From the NCBI GenBank assembly GCA_904063045.1, contig CAJFCJ010000001.1, positions 2,797,501-2,861,500 of the forward strand: a stretch of DNA of 64,000 bases, written 5' to 3'. The position numbers and the translations under genes were made by a program. The stretch comes from Dimorphilus gyrociliatus. Taxonomy: Eukaryota; Annelida; Polychaeta; Dinophilidae. Positions 44,759 through 58,240 of this stretch are shown here, piece after piece (within the stretch, counting starts at the first letter, position 1; each line of letters opens with the position of its first letter). The notes under the pieces are model-generated. The model did no database searches, was not told the origin of the DNA, and saw nothing but the letters and a program-made list of their open reading frames with translations.

Positions 44759-46565
44759 ATGGAATCTATAAACGAATTAATCCCTGGTGAAATAGACGAA
44801 CCTTTCTCAGATATAGTCCCTGAGCATGTAGATCTGCTAGAAAATATAACAAGAAGCCTTAAAAGCGATAACGATCCAATAAAGCTGGTTGATGTTGGAA
44901 AATTATATGAAGATGGTCCCATACAGCTAGAAATCCTCCAACCTGGTATTACATTAAATGAACCAAATAGTAATGAACTGCATCTTCCAAATGGTTTACA
45001 ATTTAATGTTACAAATGCCCCAAATCATATCGAGAATGATGCGCAACAGGATATTGAAATATTCGAAAAGAACGATTGTATTGAGCATTTGAATAATTCC
45101 GAAACCAATAAGAAAATGAATATTGTTTACGAAATTGTTCAACCGGAAGTGACAAACTATAATTATTCGATAAATGATGAAGATTTTCCAACGTTGACGA
45201 TAAAAGAGAGAAAAGAAAGGAAAAGGATGCTTGCTAAAACAAGATCTGGAAGAGTATCGAAACCCCCGAAACATTTGGCTTTAGATTATAAAAGAATTCA
45301 TCTAGTAGACTGGAATGAAGAAGCGGAAGATTCAGACGGCGGTTATTCCGATATTCATTTGTCGGAAAAGGATATAGCAATCCGTAACAATGGTAAGATA
45401 TGTTATATAATTGAAACCAATTTATTTGTATTTAAAGTATTCAGTTGTTTCTTTGTTTAAAAAAGAAGAAAGTTCAACAAAGAAGCAGTACGGATGTTCA
45501 CTCTGTAAAAAGCAGTATATAGGTGTTGCTGGCCTAGCTAGACACTATAAACTCAATCCAACTCATGGTAAATATCAATATTCAGTTCCTTGTGTATTAT
45601 ATCGCTTTTTATACAGCGTGAAAATATATATCAGTATATATATATATATATATATATCTTCTTTTTAGGTAGTCAAAAAGATCTTATCCAACATTATGAT
45701 AAGATTGTGAAAGATGTTAATCGGAGTATCAACGATAAATTATATAATGAATTACCGGATGACGGCGAAGAATTGAAAGCTAAGAAGCGAATGAGAAGAT
45801 TGAAGCATGTAAGTAAATTTATTTTATATATTTATTGTGTCTCTTTTCAATAGTAAATTTATCCTTTTTTAAAAATATAAGGTGATAAAAGACTGCTCGA
45901 ATGAAGAATTGATGGATATAATCTTACCGAAGCTTTGTCCAGCTGTGACGCCATGGGAATATTTACTAATGAGATCAGAATTTGGTTTTCCCCCAAAACC
46001 GGATCCCAGCCAAGTTTACAAGGATGTTAAAAACTTATTAGAACGTGTCAGCTCCTTCTTTCAAGTTAATATTGAACCGTCGACAGAACCTGCTAATCTT
46101 CACAAAAACCCAGGAACCTTTCAAGTAGGGTTTTTTTCCGATCTAAGTAAAACACCTTGTCGATTCGATAGTGACTAAGTAATGCTATAAACATTCCTCT
46201 CTGAGGACTGTCTTCTCTCATGAACTTGCGCAATTTAACATTATTCGTAATTTCAACTAGACATACGTGACGTAAAAACTGTATTATCGCTTTTTCTTAT
46301 GGCAGTTATATTATTTTAGCAATTTATTACACAGATTGAAGACGATTCCCTAGCGTCCGCACTGGACCTTACCCCAGGCTGGTATTGTCTAAAGAGCAAA
46401 GCTCCATCTATCGACAGACTAGACGAAAATGTTTCTGAACCTAACGACCTCAATTTAACGGACCAACAAGACGTGATAAGACGTAAAAACTGTTCGCTAG
46501 ATGAGAACGAATGCAACTTTTTGTCCAGCAATCCGCTAACGCTGTTTGATAAAGACGATAACTAA
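44759..46565 (+). CDS. ZNF839: ZNF839-like single zinc-finger protein
   Basis: Five exons (44759-45392, 45466-45567, 45669-45808, 45882-46124, 46335-46565) give 449 residues. A long acidic, disordered N terminus leads to RSGRVSKPPKHLALDYK. One C2H2-type finger follows: CSLCKKQYIGVAGLARHYKLNPTH, matching the ZNF839 finger and its flanking HFKLNPGH. A helical block after it (NEELMDIILPKLCPAVTPWEYLLMR) matches the [23 protein letters not shown] block of human ZNF839. The tail is disordered. The function is not established; it is presumably nuclear. The last exon was added by phase and composition and is somewhat less certain. Confidence 0.82.
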
Positions 46566-46683
46566 ATATCCTGTCAATCAGGTAAACGATTGTTATGTTT
46601 ATGTGGTTTCAATTTTTTCCATCATATTCCTGTAGCAATATTATTGGACTAGATGTAAGAATAAAAATTAAAATCTTAAATCT

Positions 46684-49600
46684 TTACAATTCCTCAGTCG
46701 GCTCGTCGTCTGATTTTACGACGACGTCGACTAATTCGTTGCACTTTCGCTGAGAGACAGGAGGAACAACTTGCGCTACGAGACTATAGCGATGCGTCGG
46801 GATTAGAGGGCATTGGCCCTGCAGGTCGAGATTAGTGGATTTAGGACGTTGGCCAATCGAGGCTGACGACGTTGGAATGGACGAAGCGGGATTGTGGTGA
46901 TGGCAGTTCCATATTAGAGCAAATACTAGGGCGATAACAGCTATCGTTAGCATAATAACAACTCCAAGAAGAAGCCAAGTTATCCAACTTGACTTAAGTG
47001 AGTCAGGGTTCGTTGTCTTTGGAACTGTAGAAAAAAAAATTAATGAGAAAAGGTACCTATAAAAGTTATATCATCTATTTCAAACAACGAAAAAGCATTT
47101 GCATTAATTGGAATAGCCCATTTATATTTATTTATTTATTTCGGCCCCCTTTTCTCTCTATCTCCCCTACCAACTTTTTCTCTCTTTCTCGAACTCTCTT
47201 TGTCTCTTTATACTCGCCTTTTTCCTCCTTATAAACTACATTCTATTGAAAAATGATTTATTGCAATCAGATAAGTCTACTTTCTCTCTTAAGATTAAAG
47301 TTTACAATTATAAAATGGCTAGATTTTCTTGTGTTTCTTATCAATTTCACGCTTTTCGATTAATAAGAAAATCTAACTAAAAAAACTGAGATGTTTAGTA
47401 ACTCGAAGTGATCTTCGTTGGTTATGTAAGCAAATAGTTCACTAAAATTTCTTTAGAAAATGGAGTAGGTGAATAGGCCTCTGCAAATCAATTTCAATAT
47501 CTGGAATTTATCCTTTAATCCAATCTATGTTCCTTACGTAACTGTAATGTTAATCTATGACTTACTAATGGATTGTTTAATCTTGGAGACCTTAAAAGCC
47601 AATTAATTGGGCTAAACACTGCAATAAAAAGATTTTCGTTTGCTTACTTAAATCCGTGTCTACCGAAGGATTCCGTACTCTCTTCGTAATGGAAGACGAC
47701 ATTTTTTGAGTTACGGAACTGGTTTTGTCAACAGTCGTTTGAATCTCAACGTACGTTGTTGGAAATTTTGTAAACGGCGTCGGACGAGTTGCAATTCGAT
47801 ATGACGCTAAAGGAGTGAAGAAAATAAATAAACAACTTGTGTTCGTTAGGTAAAAAAGTAAACGCACCACAGAAAGGGCAGCATCTGCCTTCTAATAAGA
47901 GAGCCTCTTCGCACTGCAATTCGGGACAAACGTGCACATAGCAGATAATTCGCCCATCAACACAACTGCACGAAGTGCACGCATTTTCTCTCCAGGAATC
48001 CCCATCCTTGTGAGAGAGTCCGCAATCGTGACCGTCCAAACTCGGTCCCTTGACGGTAGATTGACTGTTAGAACACTGCAGGCAGCATTCACCTTCTTTG
48101 CGAGTTGGATGGGTACACGTGAGAGGTGGGCATTCTTTAACATGGCACCAAGCGTAACCTTCTCTACAAGTACAAATTGTACATTCGTCAAGACTCCAAG
48201 TAGAAGAATCATTATCTTTCCTTAAAGTCGCACAGGTGGCTGTTTTGTTGGTATTGAGCAATGGTTTATCTACAAAGAGAAATAAGGGGTCAGCAGAAAA
48301 ACTAAAAAAAAATAAAAATTTTAAGTGGCTCTCTGTACAGGAATTCGCTATCTCTAAAATTGTTTAAAGGAGTTAATTTTGATAATTAATGATTGATTGA
48401 ACATTAAAATGCTTATGTAATAGTTACTAAACTGATAAATTTTTTTATACAGTTAAGATAACCTCTTTGTGTTTTACTTATTTTTAAGTCTTCTATCTCA
48501 ATCTTTCGTCAATAATACTTCTATATAGATATTTTCGACGCTTTATAATATTTGAAGGATTTTTTTCTCAAGAATGCTGAAGTGAATTATCGTAAGGGAT
48601 CTATATTTATGTTAGACAGTTAGATTCTCCAGATAACGTAAGCAGATACTTGATTCGATAGACCATTCGCCTTTTGCACTCACTGAATATCATAATATCG
48701 CGTCTATTAACGTCTAAGAGTAAGGCACAGATAAAAATATACCGGAAAATAATACAATTTACTTGAAAAAGTATCATAATTTATGATACTATAATAACCA
48801 TTTCGCATTCCTGCGCGTTTGTGGGTGTGACTATATGAGTAAATATTTTCTAGTATTCGCATATTTTTGTTATTTAGGCTTACAGTTAAGGGTATAAACT
48901 CATCTTGATAATATTTTTCTTCGTTTTTGTCTACAAAGAAAAATGATTATAAAAATAAAGTTTTTGAAAGAAAGGTTAAATGACAAGTCGATTGGAAAGG
49001 GTCCTATTAAATAGACATTCTATCAAGGGGAATGTATGAGAGCTATTTTTATGATTTCTTCTATTAGAACTACAGTCATAAATAGTGAATAACCTGGGCA
49101 TTGAGGACAACATTTATCCGCTTTAACGACCGGATGAGCGCATTTCGCTGTAGGACACGTGAGAACGGTGCATAGAAGTCTACCAGACTCGCATAGACAT
49201 TTCTTGCAGCCGTCAACGAACGTTTGCCCGTCTTCTAAGTACAAACCATTTCCCGCACAGACTGATGCAGCAGATGTCACTGTTATTAAATTATGATTGG
49301 AAGTCCTATCTGCTTGCAAATAAGAGAGGCAGGCACACATTTCACAACCCAACAGATCTCTTGCTAAACCATATGGGCAAGCCAACTTTTGGCATCTCGG
49401 TGTCAATTGTTTGCATTTCCTGCATTCACATATTTCGCAGTTAAATTCGTCCTTTTTGAAACCAAACTCGCAGCTTAACGAACAATGGCTAATTGGATTA
49501 CAAAGAAATAACGGTGCACATGCGCATAAATCGCGACCCAAAGAATCCTTATCGTAACCATTGGGGCAGTGCAATGGACAGGGAATTTCTTCCGGTTCTG

Positions 49601-52600
49601 TAAAATCGATTAGATGTCGTTAAGAAAATTGACGAAACTTAGCATAATTCGATTATATAATCGTAAGAGGTCGTCTTTAGCCAAAACATTATTCAAATAT
49701 TATCGATTAAAAACGGTAAAAGATGTATAAGATTACGACTTTGACGAACAGATTTTCGTATCGGTCGTGAAGCTTTTGCGACGCAATAATTCAATTTGTG
49801 GCTAACAATATTACGATTTTCTCTTGCTATTCGTTTACGATTTATAGTTATGCATATGAATTTATACAAATTTACGACAAAACCGGATATTCGGGCCATA
49901 CTTACTAACTAAGGATTGAGGACATGTCGGACAACATCTATCCGAATGACGTATTGGGTTGAGGCATTCAACTGGGGGGCACTGGAATGTCTTGCACGAC
50001 ACAATACCATCGTTACAAGCACATTTTTCGCAAGAACCCGTCATCCAAGTCTGGAAATTTTTCCAGTATTTGCCATCAACGATGCAACCAGCGCAAATTG
50101 AACAACAACTTTCAGGTTTGTTGTAGTTCCATTTACAATGATCGGTTTGCGGACATTTTTCGGCCTCGCATAATACTTTCCCACTATGGCATTTACAAAT
50201 TTCGCAGCTACGTGGCTTCCTCCAAGTTGTACCATCCTCCCTAGTCTTTTCTCCATCATTACAAGATTTCCAGTGATCTGTGTGGGCGTGAGACAAATGA
50301 TCTCATTTTAAGATATCAAGATAAATCACAAAGATATTGACTGATTGATAAAATATAGCCTGTTATTGTTTAAATAAGTTTAGTAGAGGGAGACGAACAA
50401 CGTCGTGTTCTAAACAGAAAAACGCCCTTTCTCTCAACAAAGTGATTAATTGTAAATCAATTAAGCAAATTCTTCTCTTATGTACATAGTTCGCTTATAA
50501 ATTAAATATCCGCCGCTAAAGCAAATTACCTTCTAATGTTTTTTACAATAATCTATAAATGAGTCCATAAAGAGAGAAATTAGCAAGAAAGCAAATAGAT
50601 AGGACATGGAAAACTTCTACTTTACTATTATTATATGTGTAGCATATTAACATATTATTTAATAACAAAATATTACACCCGGAAAGTAGGCCTTATGGAT
50701 ATTTCCATCTTGTTTTTTACATGGAAACTTCCAAAACATTTTTCTTTATTTGCTTACTTCTCTCTCTCCCTCTCTCTCTCGTTCTCTACCACTCTCGTAT
50801 ATTCTTTCTCTTTCTTTTACATACAAGTAAAGTAAATTGTGTAACAGGAATTATGGGTAAAACTGTCAACTTAAAAAGCAAATTTTTTCCCTGCATCTCT
50901 TTTTAACTTTTTAATCTGACATAAAAACATCACTTTTTTTAAAGCTCACAATGCATTAAATATGTGAAATAATAAATTATGATAGATCCTGTTTGGAGGG
51001 TATAGAACGTAAAATGTTTGCTAGATCTAAAGCAATTTTGTTCTTTTTTATCAAGATCTTTCCAAGTACCTTCTCTCGATGAAAAGTAAAAAATTAGTGA
51101 CTTTTTTGCTGAGTAGCAGAAAAAAGGGAGGAGGGGGAGGGAGTTTTGTGGGTGAGAAAGAAAAAGAAAGAAACGTTTATTTTCTTTTGTCAAAAAGAGT
51201 ATTATAACACATTTTATATACTGCAAAGGTCTAAATTTAGTATCTATATATACGTATCTATAGTTTGTTTGAGTACAAATATATAAGATATATGGATAAA
51301 TAGTATATAAACGGTATATGAGGTTTCTAAGCTTCTTCGAGGTTTTGCATATATCTTATACATCTATACAATATATAAATATAGATATATACTGTTTAGA
51401 TATCTTACTTTCTGTTTATATTTTTTCATAAATTTTTATAATATACAGTAAAAAATAAAGATAGAAGCTGAGTAAGATTTATTCATTGAATACGCGATAT
51501 ACTGTATTCTGTAGATTTATATATACAGCCGCGGTCAAAAATGTTTATACATGAAAAAAAAGAAAATATTTTTTTTAAAAACTCATTTTTCTCTAATTTT
51601 GAGAAATAAAATTATTTTTCTTAAATAGAATGATGTTGTTTAAAGGGTATTTTATGTAATTTCATACAACATTTGTTTTTTTCAGCTTTTAAAAGTACTT
51701 TTTTTTTTTAATTTTAGACAACAAGTGCTTTTTGCAATTAAATTATATAATTTAAAAATGGCCATAAATATCTATAAAAACATGTTTTTTGTCTAAATAG
51801 TTTTTAGAACATTTGAATTTAGAACAAATCTGACTCCTCAGATAATTACTTACATTTCTTTGTCAAAATGAAATATCATTCTCAAATTAGAGAGCTAGCA
51901 AGGGCGAAAAAAGCTGAAATGACCTATAAAGAACTTGAGGCGGACTTAAATATCCCAAAACCTTCACTCCAGTATATCTGTGAGAACAAAAGAGCAGGAA
52001 AACCTGACAAAAGGGGAAGACCATCCAAAGCCAGTGAAAGACTGAAGTCACTAATTAAAAGAGAATGCATAAGATTGCAGGAAAAAAGAGAGTTGGCAAC
52101 TGCTAAAAAAATTAAGGATAACTTAAGCCTGGATCTTTCTGAAAGAACCATTAGAAGGATTCTAAATAAAAATGGAGCAAAGTATCTGCCCATTTTGAAG
52201 GTATGCCCTTTGTCAGCAAGAGCAAAAACCACATGATTAAATATACTGGGTGGATGGATTCAGAGCCAAGTTGAATATAAAAATGTGGTCTTCACAGATG
52301 AGTCCAGGTTTTCGCTGGATGGTCCCGATCATCTGTTAACCTGGCAGCTCAATGACAGGCCAAGGCTCTTTAGAGATAAGCTTCCAGTTGGTGGAGGAGG
52401 AGTGATGGTGTGGGGGTGTATATCCTCAGATGGTGAAGTTTTTATCCAAAGACTTCCCTCCAACATCTCTGGAGAGATTTATGCCGAATTTCTTCAGGGA
52501 ACAGTTTTCCCAATTTTGAGGGAAAAATTTGGAGAAAACTTCACCTTTCAGCAGGATAATGCACCCCCACACACTGCCAGAGTAACAATGGATATCCTGG

Positions 52601-55600
52601 AGGAGAATGGAATTCAAGTCCTTGATTGGCCTCCATACTCTCCAGACCTCAACCCCATAGAGAATTTGTGGGGTTATTTAAAAATTAAAGTGTATGAAAT
52701 TCAAACACCAAAAACCCTTGACCATTTATGGGACAGGATACAGGAAGAGGTGGACAAAATCAATACAAGCAATAGAGATTTTGTGAAAAATTTATATAGA
52801 GGAATCGGGGAGAGAGTTTGGCAAGTTATTATCAATAAAGGAAACAGAATTAAAAAGTAGTTTTTAGACTGAGACAAAACGCAAAAATTTAGAAAAAAAA
52901 CCTTGACAAACTATGTAATTAAATTTATATAAATATTTTTGGCCATTTTTTTTGGGACTATTTTTAATGATAAATAAACATAGAATTAAAAAACATTCTT
53001 TTTTTTATATAAGAATATTTTTTTCAGTAAACTAAATCCATTTTCTGGTTTATAACATATTCTTCAACAAATATTTAAAAAAAGAACAAACAATTTTGTT
53101 GAAGAAATCCAAAAAAAAATTATTTTATAGAAAAAAAAAATTTTTTTTTTCATGTATAGATATTTATGACCGCGGCTGTATATATAGTATATTTGTAAAC
53201 GGTTTGTTTGCTTGTAGCCCCCCTCCCCCCTTAAGCTTTTTAACGTGAAAAGTTAACATAAGTCGGTTCCCTCTGACCGCAGCAAAGTTTGGATTATATC
53301 AAATTCCTGGCCACTTAAAATTGAATTGATAGTATTATTTTTCTCGAATTGTCATCTCGTCCAACATTTAAGTTAAATAAATTTATTTAAGATGTTTGTT
53401 TATTATTTAATGTAACACGCATATGTACCAGCTTACATATAAGAAATTTATGGAGATAGGTATGGCGTTATATAAATAAATAAATAAATAAACTCTAAGG
53501 TATTGTATATCAGGTGTCGTTCATGATTTTTTGTCTAAAATATCCTCAGTGTCTATATATTTTTCCTTGAGCTTTGATGAAATAGTAAAGAAAACGAAAT
53601 TTAGTGCGTAATCGGATTCGTTGTTTACAAGACAATCATTCTTTATCCAACTGAGAAAGAGTGTTTTCTCAAGTCGTTTTTCCCTTTCTTCTCGCCTTTA
53701 AACGGTTGGGAGGAGGGTGATTAATGGGTGCAACTGTTGTGTCTGATGGATGGCTAAGTGCCTCGGTTTGGCGGCTTATTTACTCGCTTAATCTACACGC
53801 ACACTGTGATTTTGTAAAATCTATTCTTAATAAACGATTAGGAGATAATGTGAGACTAATTAACGCCGATAAAGAGTCAAATTAGATTAGATAGTAGATA
53901 TCTACATCAATTTTCACCTGGAAAAATCTTCTCTATAGATTACAACTTACTGTACATAGTATACTGTATATTAAGTACTTAAGTCAATGAAGTCGATACT
54001 AGAAAGTCTGTAGAAATGACTAACAAAAAGCCTCACCTGGAACGCAAACGTACGACGGGCAACAACGACCTGGCCTTCTCGTCGCCGCTTCCACTCGCAT
54101 AATATGACCGTCCGGACAGGAAGCTGTAAACGGGCACTGATCTTCGGCTATACATTCGCATCTGTTTTATTTATAAAAAATTGAATTTATAGTGTCTATA
54201 TACCTTCTGGAAAAAAATCCTTATTTGGAAGAAGGGTAAACACTGGTAATTTAAGGTTAAAAGTACAGACATTGAGGTTAGAGTTTAACACGTAAAAGTG
54301 ACCCTTGTCATTTACTCTCTGCATCGTTTATTTTACTGTACATATTGACAAAAGCCGGATATTAAGTTATGAATTGCAAACATATTTTCTAAATATATAT
54401 ATATTGCTTTATAAATAGTAGTCCAGTATATTCATATGATTCCAAGTATTCACTAAGAAGAGACTTCAATAATACTAGTTAGTACAAATTCGTGTAATTT
54501 ATTGGGTACATATTTCTACAAAGAATTTCAAGACTTCATATAATTTTAGTTTACTTGAGGGGAAATTATTGTATGTGGTCATTATACAGTATTTTTACAG
54601 CAAAATATCCAATTGTTGACATAAGTTCGGGAATTCCTAACAATAACACCTAGGATAACAGTAACTATAAAAAGTCATTATTTAACAATTAATGTTAATA
54701 TGGACAATGACTGATTATTAAGTATTGCGAGTAACGTACTATTTATGTGTGTAAAGTGAATAAAAAGAAGATTTTCCGTGTGTTCTGCTAGCCATATGCT
54801 GAATAAACAAGGCAACCGTCGTTCCCCTTTCCCCTTTCCCCTCTAACATAATATAGGCGGTGAATTTTCTTCACAAAGCCCTCACAATATATCGTTGTCC
54901 CGACCTACTCGTATTCTATATACGGGTTCATACGGTCTATAAGCCTAATTAATATTCGTACAATTTTATGTATTATACTTACTCTTTTGGTATTATGCAG
55001 CAATTATTCAACCTCGATCGCGGCCTAATACTGTCCGGAGAACAGGGATGACGATTGAATTTCGGGCAATTCACGTCCAGACATTTTTCGAATCCCTTCA
55101 GAGAATCATCCGGAAGTGGATCTGTATAGGGAGGCAAATCGAATTTTGTCTATACTATTCATGGCCGATTATTAATGAGACGTCAGTGACTGACAAGAGC
55201 CGTATATTTATATATCTTCAACTTTATAGACGTTATTTTTTATCCTCGTTTACCTACTAACTATATAAATTGTATTTATGGTTTTATATAGTATATATCG
55301 TAGCCTCGTCGAGGATAGTAATAGCACTATATTTTTCTCTAAGACCCCGCCCGACGATTCTTATACATGTGGCTAACAGTTTGAATAATAAAAAGGGTAA
55401 GTAATTAAAAATTGAGGCTAACGTCCGTTAATCGCTAGATTACGGGAATTTATCAAGCAATAACGCGTAGGACGAAAATATGTGGCTGAAAGCGCCCTTT
55501 TGTTGGATCAATCTTATTAATAAAAGAGGGGGTTGAGGAGTTATACGAGCAAGTGGGAGTAGGAACACCAAAAATCGACTTTGCTCTCTGGTCTTTTCAT

Positions 55601-56674
55601 CTTCCGTTTGACTTTAAACGGAAGTTGAGCCCCACCCAACAACAAATTATCATACTATACAGAGCCTTTTCTCTTTTTTTATTGAACAATAAAAGAACTT
55701 GCTAATTAGGGGTGAAACTTTTTAAATAAAGAGGTTAATCGATACTAAGCTGCACGTGTGATCAAACAGTAGTATATGTAATTACATACATAATCGATAT
55801 GCAATAACGCGCGCTCTCATCAATCATAAAAGCTGTTTACGGACGGCATACTAGAAATTCTTGTCAATCTCGCCGGTGCACCAAGTCAAATATTCAATAA
55901 AGCTGATAATGGATGATAGCGTACGGGATTTTTTATCTTATTAAAACAATTATACAAATTTTTTTAAAATGGATTATTGCTGTTTCCAAAACTGTCTTTC
56001 TCGTTAATCTCTACTTCTTTTACTTTACTTGCTATTCCAGCTATCTATCTCTATAATTTCTTTTCCTTTTTAGTCTTTCGCTATTAATCTTTTTTTATAT
56101 ACTTCTCTCTCTCCTACTCTTTGCCTTTCTCCTTCCCTGCCTATTTATCTCTCACTCCCTCTCTGTCTCTTGCTCTCTTTAGCTCGTTCGCTCTCTATCT
56201 ATCCCACTCGCCCACTCGCTTTCTCCTTTGTCTTCATCCTTCATTACTGCTTCCGTCAATCCCCCTTTTTTAAGGGGTAGAATTTATGAAGCTGACATAG
56301 ATTTTCTACAGCGATAACGCGATTTTCGCGTGATAGGCCTACATTTCACTTCTACTTTAGCCTAACGAGTGTTTGACGAATGACTCGACACATTCTATAA
56401 CTGGCTTAAGACGACGACAACCAAGAATAATCTATCGTTTTATTAAAAAAATTTCCTCTTATAAAATAAGAGTAATCCTACATAATTTTTGAACAAAACA
56501 CTTAAAAAGTCTGTATTATTATTTCCGGCGAAAAACCAACTACTATCGCTGTATACTGAAATGTACGATGATACGTAGGTACTAAAGTTGGTCCTTGAAA
56601 TCAATTGTTCTCACAGATAAAGTATTAAAAAATAACACCAATAAAGGAAAGTCAGGGAGAGAGATAAAGATAGA

Positions 56675-56705
<31 letters not shown>

Positions 56706-58240
56706 TAGGGGAAAGCAAATAGAGAAAAGAGCAACAAACATATTGAATTTCGATTTTTTTTTATGAGTTGTGAAAATAGCTAAAGAATTATGTTTAAATA
56801 TAAGAAATAATTTGATGAAATTTCGTTATTGAAATCTTAGTCTAGTAAATATTTCTTTTTTAAAAAAAAAAGGAAAAAAATAATATCCTATTCTTTCCTT
56901 TCTTCGTATTTCCTCTAGGCAAAAAAAAATAAATGCTTAACATATTTTCAAGCGGAGATCAATAATTGAAAAATCATTCTTGTAAGGGGAAGTTCGTGCT
57001 TGGAAGATTCGCACTTATTTGTTTTTCGGCAACAAATCAAAGAAAAGCGCTGTTTATGAGCTGGAATAATCTATGTCTTACAAGAATAAAAAGAAAATAA
57101 TCCGGTAAAATTTTGAAGCGAAAGATAGAAGATAAGTCTTTAAAAAAAAACAGCTTATTTTTATTGTTCGAACGTTTTGTTCTGAAAAAATACCTTCTAT
57201 TCAAAATGTTCTTCTTGTGGAACGTTTATGAATAAAGAATTCTTTTTTATTTTCTGACCGTATTAGCGTAATTCTTATCGCCTCATTGAGCTTAATTAAC
57301 TTATTACATTGACTTTAAATTACAGTTAATACTCTCTTATTAAATATTTTATATTTTCAAGAAAAAATATTGAATTATCTGGTAAGCAAACTTTTTAAAA
57401 CAAATTTCCGGTTAATTTCGTGTTTCGCTATATAAAATTGCTTGGAAATAAAGCACCTACATTCTTGAAAGTACACAGTATATAGCAGACTGATTCCACA
57501 AGGTTGATTCTTTAGCACTGCTGATTTATTTGTAACAAAGAATACTTAAATTCCATGAGCTCAAATAATCTGTCACCTATATAGAAATATAATCCCGTAA
57601 TTTTTAACCGCATACATAAAAAGCCTATATTGTTCTTGTGTAAACTGACGTTATCAGCGTGTTCTTTTAGCTAAAGTATGTGCCTTATTATTTCAAAAAT
57701 TTCTTTTTTTTTGTTCCCTAATAAAAAATTCTTTTAATTGGACTAAAACTTCTTTCTATACCCTTTTTCAATCTTTTCAACAGCTTTGAAAAGTAAAAAA
57801 GAATTGAGGGAAATATTATAATAATAACAATAACAATAACAATAATAATGATAATAATGATTATGGTAGGGCCACACGCACTTTTAAAAAAATACATTCC
57901 TTTTTAAATAAGAAAAAAATAAGAGAAAAGCAGATTGTAGCATAACAGAGAAAAACGGTGCCTTACCGATGAGAACGCAGTGTCCTATCGCTTTATGCTT
58001 TAGGGCTTGAATGGGTTTACCACTCCGATCATCGATACAAATCGTATTTTTTCCACAATCTTCTTGTTTCAAACACCTGTATTTCACATTTTTTGGAGCG
58101 CAAATCAGACAGCAATTGCATTCGTCGTAAACCAATTGCGTATGACAAAGATTGACTGGCTTGCATTTTTCTGCTAAACATACATCGCAACTTGCAGTCG
58201 TCCGATGGACAAGAATCAAAAGTAAACCTATAAGTATCAT
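46684..58240 (-). CDS. CRIM1: CRIM1/crimpy, cysteine-rich transmembrane BMP regulator
   Basis: Eight coding exons span 11.5 kb: 57967-58240, 54983-55121, 54037-54161, 49906-50277, 49094-49597, 47868-48269, 47648-47806, 46684-47024 (771 residues). Order: signal peptide (MILIGLLLILVHRTTAS), IGFBP-like module (CDVCLAEKCKPVNLC...ECNCCLICA), further cysteine-rich segments, paired von Willebrand C domains (WRKPRSCEICKCHSGKVLCE...CCSIC; CNDGIVSCKTFQCPPVEC...RCCPTC), antistasin-like repeats (CPNGYDKDSLGRDLCAC; GCEMCAC), three more VWC, a Ser/Thr linker, one membrane helix (ITWLLLGVVIMLTIAVIALV) and a short tail. All seven introns are phase 1. CRIM1 tethers BMP/TGF-beta ligands in the secretory pathway and at the surface. 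ATG 58240 was chosen because it directly precedes the signal peptide. Human CRIM1 is longer (1036 residues, six VWC). Confidence 0.93.
51536..53178 (+). mobile_element. Tc1-like DNA transposon, nearly intact
   Basis: 1,643 bp with terminal inverted repeats starting CAGCCGCGGTCA and ending with the reverse complement, flanked by TA. The first roughly 30 bp of each end pair with four mismatches (left ...AAAATGTTTATACATG, right arm ...TAAATATCTATACATG). It carries one transposase gene on the plus strand with helix-turn-helix and DD34E domains. It is inserted antisense to CRIM1. Confidence 0.92.
51868..52860 (+). pseudogene. Tc1 transposase, interrupted by one in-frame TGA
   Basis: A 330-codon reading frame stays open in a single frame except for TGA at 52234-52236. 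The N-terminal part (51868-52233) has the paired-like helix-turn-helix: MTYKELEADLNIPKPSLQYI, then RGRPSKASER and LDLSERTIRRILNKNG. The C-terminal part has the catalytic motifs VFTDESRFSLDG (first Asp), QQDNAPPHTA (second Asp) and SPDLNPIENLWGYLK (Glu); 34 residues separate the second Asp from Glu, the Tc1 DD34E spacing. The C-to-T change of a CpG arginine codon would explain the stop. It is recently inactivated, or needs readthrough. Confidence 0.9.
55122..57966 (-). other. First coding intron of CRIM1
   Basis: 2.8 kb with no recognised gene. It has a pyrimidine-rich CT run on the plus strand at about 56095-56245 and a GA run at 56680-56706, plus A/T tracts. The frame at 55048-55260 is antisense to the CRIM1 exon. 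Confidence 0.6.
56680..56706. repeat. (GA)n microsatellite
   Basis: A run of about 13 GA units read directly. A complementary CT-rich stretch lies 450-600 bp away in the same intron. Confidence 0.85.

Larger units (their letters stand above)
50278..54036 (-). other. Large CRIM1 intron containing the Tc1 element
   Basis: 3.76 kb between the third and fourth coding exons. Besides the Tc1 insertion (51536-53178) it holds a CT-rich run at 50757-50800 and AT-rich repeats. No other coding sequence recognised. Confidence 0.7.

Noticed and set aside
51500-53200. CRIM1 alternative exon inside the Tc1 region
   Set aside because: Open frames there are plus-strand transposase, opposite to CRIM1, and are fully explained by the element.
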